Shown: in pieces, positions 5,879 through 12,206 of the stretch | Layout of the letters: every line of letters begins with the position of its first letter | Numbering within the stretch: position 1 is the first letter of the stretch | Origin: a virus | Length of the DNA: 23,676 bases | IMG/VR virus record: IMGVR_UViG_3300049489_000413 | Location: 1-23,676 of that record | Direction: 5' to 3' (one strand) | Program-made: the position numbers and the translations under genes | The notes under the pieces: model-generated | Seen by the model: the letters and a program-made list of their open reading frames with translations, nothing else | Database searches by the model: none | What the model was told of the DNA's origin: nothing

Positions 5879-7731
5879 AGTGCGATCTCCTGCGCGATCT
5901 TGGCGAACAAGTCCGCGTTGTTCTCCAGCGCGGCCCTGGCTTGCGCGAGCCCGACGCCAATACGCTCATCTTTGTACGTGTACGTGTTTCCGGTTTTCTT
6001 GATCACTTCAGCCTCAATCGCAACGGTCAGGGTTTCCGACACGGTGTCGATACCTTTCCCCCAGATGATGCCGAACTCGGCCTCCTTGAAGGGCGGTGCC
6101 ATCTTGTTCTTCACCACCTTCACGCGGGTCTGATTCCCGATCGAACCCGTGGCGTCCTCGATCTTGCCGATGCGCCGAATATCGAGGCGACATGACGCGA
6201 AGAACTTGAGTGCGTTCCCGCCTGGGGTCGTTTCCGGGTTCCCAAATTGGATCCCTATCTTCATTCTGATCTGGTTCAGGAACAGGAGCGCGGTGCCGGT
6301 CCGGTTCGCAATAGCGGTCAGCTTCCTGCACGCCTGGCTCATCAGGCGAGCATGTTTGCCCATGTGCGAATCCCCCATGTCGCCGTCGAGTTCATCCTGC
6401 GGCACCAAAGCCGCAACGGAGTCGATCACGATCAAGTGGAGTTGTCCGGTTGAGCACAGCACCTCAATCTGGTCTAGTGCTTGCTCGGCCGAATCGGGTT
6501 GACTAAAAATCAACTCCGGCATGGGCACCCCAAGCGCGGCGGCGTAGCCAGGATCGAACGCGTGTTCGGCGTCGATGAAGGCGGCCTTGCCGCCGTTGCG
6601 GTACACGTTCGCGAGCGCGTGAATCGCCAGTGTGGTCTTTCCGCTGTTGTGTGTCACGAAATTCGCCGCAATATAGTTATTGAACGGCGATAGCATCTTG
6701 ACATCGAACACCTCGCGGACACCGACAGGTTCGATACTGCGAATGATGTCCTCGGTGGCGACAAACCTTAGGTTATTGTGTCGGTCGAGCGCGTGCATGC
6801 GTCCGTGATCTTCCGCAGACAGTACCACAAGGTTTTCCAACCTGTCGTCACCCTCGTCCTCGTTGAGGTGATGCACGTGGTCATCACGCGATAGGGTGCG
6901 AATATGCTCAGGCAATGCGTCCGGTGAATTTAGAAGTTCAACGTACTGTTGCAACGACACACCGTTCATGTGTGCCTCCACGACAGCACGCGCACGCAGG
7001 AGCCTGTGATAAACGTATTCGCGCCGTTCACCAGTTGTGCGATTCGATACAGCAGAAACGACCTTTGCGCCCGCTATAGGGTGCTGCCGCACGTACAGAT
7101 AACCACGGCGTGACGCAGCGCGCACTCCAGGTTCCGCAGTAAATGGCGTACTTGCATGTACCAGCACGACATCGCCCGGCGACAAGTCGCAGAGTTTGAC
7201 GTAGGTCGACCCGGTAAAAAATCGGTGATCCGCCGTGGCGATAATTGAATGCCCGCCTGCGGTGATCAATTTCCAGCATGGGCGAGAACCGACCCGTACA
7301 ACGTCCACAATCTCGTTATGGAATATGCGGTCATCCTCATTAATGGATGGAGCGGTAAATACCGTGTTGTCCGGTAAGCGCCGATCTTTCCCACGACTAG
7401 TGCCAGTAGCCGGCTGACGATTGAAGCGCTCCCATAGCCGACGAAGTGTGCCACCCTTGTGATTTACACGACGACCATCGGGGCGTCGCATAGCATATTG
7501 GATGTACGTGTCGCCGTCTAGGCAGGATTCCGGTCCGAAAACCTCGACGATGCGCCCGCGTGGGTATCCGCCGCATCCAATCGCGCGGTCGAGCAGGAGT
7601 GACCCGGTCGGGATCGCGCGCACGGGCGCGGTTGTCCTGGTCCCGAAGACGCCACACCCCTGCTTGCCCAGCAGGGTCAGGGCTTCCGCGAGCGTGGGGG
7701 CGGACTTGTCCTTCTCTTTATCTTTTGCCAT
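5875..7731 (-). CDS. recA: RecA recombinase precursor with intein, 618 aa
   Basis: RecA forms ATP-dependent filaments on single-stranded DNA and drives strand exchange. The precursor holds an intein at residues 70-362; after splicing the host protein is 325 aa, close to normal RecA length. The N-extein ends EVFGPES and the C-extein begins SGKTTLAIHA, so the Walker A loop GPESSGKT is formed only after splicing. Further RecA marks are DAEHAFDPGYAAALGV, Walker B LIVIDSVAALVP, the MAW-like LMSQACRKLT, LFLNQIRMKIG and the L2 loop GNPETTPGGNALKFFAS. The ATG at 7731 has no SD and follows a tRNA-like structured RNA directly. RecA lies between the SSB and the nuclease pair, an arrangement typical of a recombination cassette. 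Confidence 0.96.
   Translation of the reverse strand: MAKDKEKDKSAPTLAEALTLLGKQGCGVFGTRTTAPVRAIPTGSLLLDRAIGCGGYPRGRIVEVFGPESCLDGDTYIQYAMRRPDGRRVNHKGGTLRRLWERFNRQPATGTSRGKDRRLPDNTVFTAPSINEDDRIFHNEIVDVVRVGSRPCWKLITAGGHSIIATADHRFFTGSTYVKLCDLSPGDVVLVHASTPFTAEPGVRAASRRGYLYVRQHPIAGAKVVSAVSNRTTGERREYVYHRLLRARAVVEAHMNGVSLQQYVELLNSPDALPEHIRTLSRDDHVHHLNEDEGDDRLENLVVLSAEDHGRMHALDRHNNLRFVATEDIIRSIEPVGVREVFDVKMLSPFNNYIAANFVTHNSGKTTLAIHALANVYRNGGKAAFIDAEHAFDPGYAAALGVPMPELIFSQPDSAEQALDQIEVLCSTGQLHLIVIDSVAALVPQDELDGDMGDSHMGKHARLMSQACRKLTAIANRTGTALLFLNQIRMKIGIQFGNPETTPGGNALKFFASCRLDIRRIGKIEDATGSIGNQTRVKVVKNKMAPPFKEAEFGIIWGKGIDTVSETLTVAIEAEVIKKTGNTYTYKDERIGVGLAQARAALENNADLFAKIAQEIAL
6646..7524 (-). mobile_element. 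Intein with HNH homing endonuclease in the RecA P-loop
   Basis: The 293-residue intein starts with the catalytic Cys1 (CLDGDTYI), has block B GGHSIIATADH (intein residues 90-100), and ends with block F-G YIAANFVTHN (284-293), followed by Ser+1 of the C-extein. All residues for self-splicing are present. An HNH domain (intein residues 216-244: HVHHLNEDEG, then RLENLVVLSAEDHGRMH) makes it a full mobile element able to cut intein-less recA alleles. The DNA is visibly richer in A/T than the flanks, a sign of separate ancestry. The insertion lies between GPES and SGKT, the most conserved point of the ATP site. Confidence 0.93.
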
Positions 7732-7790
7732 TCGGGCCGCGGGCGGGTCTCGAACCCGCCACGTCGCCGTGCGTCCAGCACCGCGGCCGA
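7732..7790 (-). ncRNA. Compact tRNA-like three-helix RNA before recA
   Basis: Reading the minus strand, GGCCGCGG (7781-7788) pairs perfectly with CCGCGGCC (7735-7742) as an acceptor-like stem, extendable by TCGG/CCGA with one bulge. Directly inside its 3' arm is a textbook T-arm, GCGGG-TTCGAGA-CCCGC (7743-7759). Next to it CACG-GCGA-CGTG (7760-7771) forms a hairpin with a GNRA-type loop. Only nine unpaired bases remain, so there is no room for both a D-arm and an anticodon arm. The structure ends at the recA start codon, which has no SD. It could be a degenerate tRNA, a processing signal or a translational control element. Confidence 0.5.
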
Positions 7791-7804
7791 CCTCGTCAGA
7801 GGTC
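7789..7804 (-). other. Hairpin across the SSB stop codon
   Basis: GACCTC and GAGGTC flank a 4-base loop that includes the TGA stop. There is no T-run after it, so it is not a standard terminator. It lies just upstream of the tRNA-like fold and may help shape or process the SSB-recA intercistronic RNA. Confidence 0.4.
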
Positions 7805-8593
7805 TTCGTCCGAGATCACGACCGGCGCCTGCGCGGCGGTCGGGCGCGAGAACCCGACGCGGGGAGCAGCCTGCACGGCCGCACCGCCGCTCAGGCGCGC
7901 ACCACCATGCACGGTCGTGTGCGGGTTGCGCATGCGCTCGCAAAGGTCCTCGAACCACTCCGGGATCGACATATCGATCAGGGACGACTTGTCGGGCTGA
8001 TTCTCGATCAGCATTTGGATCTCTTCGTCGGTCTCGGCGAGCCTGCTGGACTGCCGGACCGCCGCAGCGCTGTACCGGGTCGCCATGCCGGACCCGGTCT
8101 TGACGACCTCGATGTCGAACCCGTTGTGCGGGTCCGTGAAGTTGCCACCGCTGCTCTTGGACGCGCGGATTTGCTGAAGGTCCTTCAGGATCTGCCGACC
8201 GATGTCGGCCGTTTGGGCGCCGGCGTCCTCCTCGCCGCGCACGAGGACGTTCCAGAGCGCCTTCGCGGTGACCTTGTATTCCTCCGCAGCCCTGATAGCG
8301 GCCGGCTGGCGCGAGGCCAGCAGGAGCGAGATCAAGTCGCAGACCTGGCAAGGCTGCCCAAACGAGCGCGCGCACGCGATCGCGGTCGCCTTCTCCTCTC
8401 CGGGCTTCTTGACGAAGTGCTGCCCGTAGGCCAACACGAGCTTGTCTTGGCTTCCTCGAGCGAGCGGGATCGCGCGCACGAGCGTGGAGCCCTCCGGGAA
8501 CCGGAATACCCCGCCCGCGCTGATCTTCGACATGCCCCGAAGCGCGTCCGCGAAGTCGTCAGCGCTGGAGTCTTGATAAACCTGAATTGCCAT
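7796..8593 (-). CDS. gp32-like single-stranded DNA-binding protein, 265 aa
   Basis: This protein is predicted to coat single-stranded DNA during replication and recombination. It has the layout of T4 gp32-type SSBs: an N-terminal arm, the motif GGVFRFPEGSTLVRAIPL, and a zinc-binding HC3 set H59, C74, C82, C85 (IACARSFGQPCQVC) inside the OB-fold. An acidic C-terminal tip, VISDEDL, resembles the protein-docking tails of SSBs. The region before the tail is Ala/Pro/Gly-rich and probably flexible. ATG 8593 is the first good start; its SD is weak. It lies immediately upstream of recA, which it would assist or compete with on ssDNA. Weak overall similarity is usual for this family, so the call rests on the zinc motif, the tail and the context. 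Confidence 0.82.
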   Translation of the reverse strand: MAIQVYQDSSADDFADALRGMSKISAGGVFRFPEGSTLVRAIPLARGSQDKLVLAYGQHFVKKPGEEKATAIACARSFGQPCQVCDLISLLLASRQPAAIRAAEEYKVTAKALWNVLVRGEEDAGAQTADIGRQILKDLQQIRASKSSGGNFTDPHNGFDIEVVKTGSGMATRYSAAAVRQSSRLAETDEEIQMLIENQPDKSSLIDMSIPEWFEDLCERMRNPHTTVHGGARLSGGAAVQAAPRVGFSRPTAAQAPVVISDEDL

Positions 8594-8609
8594 GTTGTGT
8601 GGTGTGCTT

Positions 8610-9011
8610 TCAGCGAATTGTGATAGGGGATTCGGCGCGGTAGTTCGCGCCCAAGCTAATAAGCATATCGCGTTTACTCAGGAGCGCCAACACGATCGCC
8701 TTCGCGTGTCCGAGTTCGTGCTCGGCCGCGATCTCGGCCGTGTTGGCCTCGATGACGTCAGGGTCGGTCGCGACGTCGTGTGCGGTCGCGCCATCGGACT
8801 TGTGTCCCGCGCGTCGGAACTTGAACGTTTCCGACTCGACGCGCTTCCGCTCGAGTTTGGCGAGTTCGACCTTCGCCTGAAGGTCCGCCACGGTCGCGCT
8901 CCACCACGCGACCGTGGCGGGCAGGTTCGTGAACTCATCATTCAGGTTCGACGGGTCGATCTCGACCACGCCCTGTAGGGCACCAAGTAGTTCGGTCACG
9001 CTTTTGTGCAT
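8610..9011 (-). CDS. Helical protein upstream of SSB, 133 aa
   Basis: ATG 9011 is chosen because the upstream frame runs through the 106-aa gene and the promoter. The protein is mainly helical, with the core DPSNLNDEFTNLPATVAWW followed by a long helix QAKVELAKLERKRVESETF. Proteins with this D-L-N-x-E-F ... P...A-x-W pattern and a following coiled coil are common beside SSB or recombinase genes in phages (impression from memory, not searched). Translation would be leaderless or nearly so: the -10 element ends six bases before the ATG and no SD is present. It is the first gene of the SSB-RecA operon. A recombination accessory role is inferred from position. Confidence 0.75.
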   Translation of the reverse strand: MHKSVTELLGALQGVVEIDPSNLNDEFTNLPATVAWWSATVADLQAKVELAKLERKRVESETFKFRRAGHKSDGATAHDVATDPDVIEANTAEIAAEHELGHAKAIVLALLSKRDMLISLGANYRAESPITIR

Positions 9012-9016
9012 AACCG

Positions 9017-9045
9017 TGTATAGTGTACCATACAGGGCCAGTCCA
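9017..9045 (-). promoter_or_regulatory. Palindromic, apparently leaderless promoter of the SSB-recA operon
   Basis: TGGACT (9040-9045) and TATACA (9017-9022) are separated by exactly 17 bases on the minus strand. The expected start of transcription (about 9010) coincides with the ATG at 9011. The + strand sequence TGTATAGTGTACCATACA (9017-9034) is a near-palindrome identical at 15 of 18 positions to the one at 614-631, and both lie exactly five bases from their ATG. This suggests a shared operator controlling both genes. Confidence 0.6.
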
Positions 9046-9055
9046 GCGAAATCGC

Positions 9056-9376
9056 TCAGCCGAGTTGCTTGAGCACCTTCACGAGTTGCTTCAGGATCGC
9101 GGGCAACTTGGCCAGCTCGGCCAGGCTGACGCGGTCGTCCTTCACGATCACGCCGAGGGCCTTGAACGCGTCCCAGAGCGCCCGCACGGCCGGGACCACC
9201 TTCGCGGGCACGACCGCCTCGACGACATCGACGGTCGGGAGGTCGTCGATCAACTTGTGCAAGCGCTGGATCGCCGGCGTGGCCCGACCGCTCAGGAGGG
9301 TCAGGAGCTTGATCTGCTCGCACTGGCGAAGGATCTCGGTCAGCTTGGTGTTCAGGTTCTTGTTGGTCAGGGACAT
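9056..9376 (-). CDS. Small helical Leu/Lys-rich protein, 106 aa
   Basis: The ATG at 9376 follows the polymerase stop by one base and has GGAG seven bases upstream. The sequence is helical and rich in Leu, Ala and Lys (TKLTEILRQCEQIKLLTLL, ELAKLPAILKQLVKVLKQLG), with several predicted amphipathic helices and no membrane span. No family is recognised. Its tight link to the polymerase gene suggests a polymerase or replication accessory, or simply co-expression. A promoter for the next operon follows its stop. Confidence 0.7.
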   Translation of the reverse strand: MSLTNKNLNTKLTEILRQCEQIKLLTLLSGRATPAIQRLHKLIDDLPTVDVVEAVVPAKVVPAVRALWDAFKALGVIVKDDRVSLAELAKLPAILKQLVKVLKQLG

Positions 9377-9377
9377 T

Positions 9378-12008
9378 TCACAACTCCACGGACTTGAGTG
9401 ATCCCCACGCGGGGCCGGTCTTGCAATCTCCGACGAGCGGCACGCCCATACTGGGCCACGACTCCATTACGGATTTCGCCATCTTGGCGACCTTGAGGGT
9501 CTCGGTTTTGTGACACTCGATCAGCATCGAGTCATACACGGTCAAGATTAGCTTGGCCGGTAATCTTTCGCGAACGATTCTGGCCTGTACCTCGCACAGG
9601 CTCGCGTTCATGAACTCGGCGGCGGTTCCCTGGATTGGGGTGTTCCAACTGGAGCGCTCAGCCGTCCCGCGATCTGGTGATCGCTCATCCGAATCCGCCA
9701 CGTCGTACAGGGGGCGCCACCGGAACGCGTCGCCGTTCCACCAGGTTCGGCAGTAGCCGTTTCGGCGCGCTTCACGCAGGCGCTCTTGGAGCCAGGCACG
9801 CAGGACCTTGAAGTTCCCCAAGATCGCGTCGTGGATCGCCTGCGCTTGCTTGACCGGGATGTTGAGGTCCTCAGCCAACCCCGCGACCGTCTTGCCGTAC
9901 AGGGCCCCGAACACGACCGTCTTCGCGCGCGAGCGCAGCGGGTGATCGGCATCGATGTCCTCCGGCTTGAGCCCGAAGATGTGCGCGACCTGCTTCGCCG
10001 CAGTCAGGTGAAAGTCCACGCCGCGCTGGAACAGGTCCAACATGACGGGGTCGCCAGAGAGCATACAGGCGACACGCAATTCCTGCTGGCTGAAGTCCAG
10101 CTCGATCATGTCGCAGTCAGGCGGGACCGTGTAGACATCGCGGGCGAGTTTACCAGCCGCACTCTTGGGGCGCGGGATATTGAGCGCGTTCGGGTCTCGA
10201 CATGACGGCCGCCCTGTTTCGGTCCCGGAAACATTGTAGTGTGGGTGTACGCGCCCGTCGTCTTGGATGAACGCCAGCATGGCGTCCGCGTACTGAGAGC
10301 GGAACTTCTGCGCCTGCCGCCACGACTTGATGTGTGCGATCACGGGGTGCTTGATTCGGTCCAGCACGCTAGCGTCGAGGGCACGCTTCCCGGTCGCGGT
10401 CGGCTTTACGCCCTTCGGGTATGGGATCCCGAGCGTGTCGAACAGGAGAGCGCCTAACTCGTCCGTACTGTTCGGGTTGAACGTCCCCCACTCCCGCATG
10501 CCGTCCTCGGCGGCGGCGATTTGGGCGTCCGTGTGGGCCTGCAAGTCCGTGATGGCCTTGCGGCTAACCAGGATCCCGTTCTGCTCCATCACGGTGAAGG
10601 TGGCGGCCAGGTTGCACGCCATGTTGTTCCACACGGGCTGCATGTCGCCCGCCTCCGTGACCCAAGACGCTTCAAGGCTTTGACGCAGGATGTCGGCCGA
10701 CACGGTGTCGCGGGCGCAGTACGCCAACAGGGTCATCTCCGGAATGGCGCCGAAGCAATACTGCTCCGGCTCGCGCCCAGCAAGTACGCGCTTCAGCGCC
10801 GTATCGAATAGGGCCGGGTTGGTCCAGACCTCGCGCACGGGCGCCTTCATGGTCCGGCCGCCTAGCGTCAAACCGTTGCGTTCCGCATACCTGACGTGCG
10901 CGTTCAGTTCCGCCGTTGCGGCAGCCTTGTCCTCCTCGATCTGGGATTTACCGCCCCCCATCCCGATCCTGAACTGCTGAAGCGCCAGCGCGGCAAGGGT
11001 GTCGGGTTGCTGCACCTTGCGGACCAGTTCGGTGCAGAACTGCACGTTCTCGACCTGCCGCCCAAACTGCCCGTGAAACCAAACGCAGTCGTACTTGACC
11101 GACTGGTTGCTTTTCGCAATGTCGGCGTTGCAGAACAGATCCCGAATCGCGACCTGCCAGCGTGCCGTGTAGAAGTTCGTGAACACGTAGGCGTGTTTCG
11201 TCCCGTAGGGCGTAATCGCACACGCGAGCGTGGTCGCGTCTTCGTCGCACGCGCGCCCGAACGTCTCGAAGTCAAACGTCATCCCGCCCGCGCCCCGCAC
11301 GTCTTCGATCAGTCGTGCCAGCACGTCATCGGAATCGACACGCGTCCACCAGCCCGATTTCACGAGGTCGCGCGCGGCGTTGGGGAGTTGTGCGACCGGG
11401 GTATTCAACGCCCACGCGACATCACGCGCGAGAGAGGCCCGATGAAAACTATTCCGCGACGCGTGCCCAGGGTGGTCCAGGAGGATCGCGGGCACGTGCG
11501 AGCGATCGGGCATCTCGTAGTAGATCACGCCGCGCCGGACCGCCCCCATGTCGGCACCAGATCCCACGAAGGCCGTCATGGCGTCGGACCCGAACAGGAG
11601 GATCCGCTCCGGGCGCATCTCCTCGATCGTGTTGACGAGGTAGCCCGAACACGCCCGGATACACTTGCGCTTCTGGACCGTGCCGAGTGTGCGTTCACCG
11701 CTACACCGCATGGCGGCGTCGAACACGATCATGCCCGGCCATGGATCGACCATCGACCGCAGCACGCGCCCGTACTCTGATGTGAGTTGGCGCTTGCGCA
11801 GCACGTCTTGCGCGGTCGGGGCCCCGCACACGCACATGAGCGTCGGCGCATTCGCGGTTCTGGCCTGCCTGGCCTCCGCAGGCAAGCACGCGCGCTGACC
11901 CGGCTTCGCAAGTGCGCACAACCGACACTCAGGGTCGTCACCACGAGCATTCACGTTCGCGATGGCGAGTTCGGGTAATCCGTGGGGGTACAGGGGGAAT
12001 TTCTGCAT
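9378..12008 (-). CDS. polA: Family A DNA polymerase with N-terminal UDG-like domain, 876 aa
   Basis: This is the phage replicative polymerase. Residues about 25-205 resemble family 4/5 uracil-DNA glycosylases: C28xxC31, CGAPTAQD (61-68), C102 and C116 as candidate 4Fe-4S ligands, RILLFGSDA (135-143) and LDHPGHA. The 3'-5' exonuclease has D246/E248 (FDFETF), D307 (VKYD) and Y430/D434. Polymerase motifs: TETGRPS (596-602), motif A LDFSQQELR (D638), O-helix R692-K696-F700-Y704, and motif C VYDS (D826) in place of the usual VHDE. There is no 5'-3' exonuclease domain. ATG 12008 has AGGTGAG seven bases upstream. A longer frame to 12197 crosses the tRNA and is rejected. SPO1-group phages also carry a UDG-like domain at the polymerase N-terminus (recalled knowledge). 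Confidence 0.95.
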   Translation of the reverse strand: MQKFPLYPHGLPELAIANVNARGDDPECRLCALAKPGQRACLPAEARQARTANAPTLMCVCGAPTAQDVLRKRQLTSEYGRVLRSMVDPWPGMIVFDAAMRCSGERTLGTVQKRKCIRACSGYLVNTIEEMRPERILLFGSDAMTAFVGSGADMGAVRRGVIYYEMPDRSHVPAILLDHPGHASRNSFHRASLARDVAWALNTPVAQLPNAARDLVKSGWWTRVDSDDVLARLIEDVRGAGGMTFDFETFGRACDEDATTLACAITPYGTKHAYVFTNFYTARWQVAIRDLFCNADIAKSNQSVKYDCVWFHGQFGRQVENVQFCTELVRKVQQPDTLAALALQQFRIGMGGGKSQIEEDKAAATAELNAHVRYAERNGLTLGGRTMKAPVREVWTNPALFDTALKRVLAGREPEQYCFGAIPEMTLLAYCARDTVSADILRQSLEASWVTEAGDMQPVWNNMACNLAATFTVMEQNGILVSRKAITDLQAHTDAQIAAAEDGMREWGTFNPNSTDELGALLFDTLGIPYPKGVKPTATGKRALDASVLDRIKHPVIAHIKSWRQAQKFRSQYADAMLAFIQDDGRVHPHYNVSGTETGRPSCRDPNALNIPRPKSAAGKLARDVYTVPPDCDMIELDFSQQELRVACMLSGDPVMLDLFQRGVDFHLTAAKQVAHIFGLKPEDIDADHPLRSRAKTVVFGALYGKTVAGLAEDLNIPVKQAQAIHDAILGNFKVLRAWLQERLREARRNGYCRTWWNGDAFRWRPLYDVADSDERSPDRGTAERSSWNTPIQGTAAEFMNASLCEVQARIVRERLPAKLILTVYDSMLIECHKTETLKVAKMAKSVMESWPSMGVPLVGDCKTGPAWGSLKSVEL

Positions 12009-12105
12009 CTCAGACTCACCTAAAGGGCCGTCTCTCCGGCTGTCACGCCTTGGATTCGCTGACGCTGCGGTCCGCGTTTGGATACCAGGTAGGTCAACTC
12101 GACGG

Positions 12106-12174
12106 TGCCCCCACCGGGACTTGAACCCGGAAACCCGCATACAGGGTGCGGTGTCCGACCTGGACCGTGAGGGC
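12106..12174 (-). tRNA. tRNA-like gene, candidate anticodon CTG, atypical loop
   Basis: On the minus strand a full cloverleaf folds in 69 bases. Acceptor GCCCTCA (12168-12174) pairs with TGGGGGC (one G-U pair), and A73 is at 12106. The D-arm is GTCC-AGGTC-GGAC, the anticodon stem is CCGCA/TGCGG with loop CCCTGTA (12140-12146), the variable loop has 4 bases, and the T-arm is CCGGG-TTCAAGT-CCCGG. Positions 34-36 read CTG, which would decode the Gln codon CAG. However, position 33 is C instead of the near-universal U and position 37 is a pyrimidine. Positions 8-9 are CG and the D-loop is short. CCA is not encoded. It may be a divergent phage tRNA, a pseudogene or a tRNA mimic. Confidence 0.65.
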
Positions 12175-12178
12175 GAGC

Positions 12179-12200
12179 GCGGTGATGCGAACACCACCGC
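12179..12200 (-). terminator. Strong UUCG hairpin between the 359-aa gene and the tRNA
   Basis: On the minus strand GCGGTGGTG-TTCG-CATCACCGC forms nine pairs (one G-U) closed on a TTCG tetraloop. It begins seven bases after the stop of the 359-aa gene and ends four bases before the tRNA. There is no T-run, so it is more likely an mRNA-end stabiliser or tRNA-processing boundary than a classic intrinsic terminator. Confidence 0.55.
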
Positions 12201-12206
12201 ACCGTG

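Noticed and set aside
7732-7790. A canonical tRNA gene
   Set aside because: The T-arm and acceptor stem are convincing, but only 21 bases lie between them, so no normal D-arm plus anticodon arm fits. It is kept as a tRNA-like RNA instead.
7502-8623. Open frame of 373 codons on the + strand
   Set aside because: It is antisense to recA, the tRNA-like fold and the SSB gene; its composition is Arg/Leu/Asp-rich shadow type.
12009-12197. 63-codon N-terminal extension of the polymerase
   Set aside because: It would translate through the tRNA gene and lacks an SD. ATG 12008 has AGGTGAG at good spacing and starts the conserved UDG-like domain.
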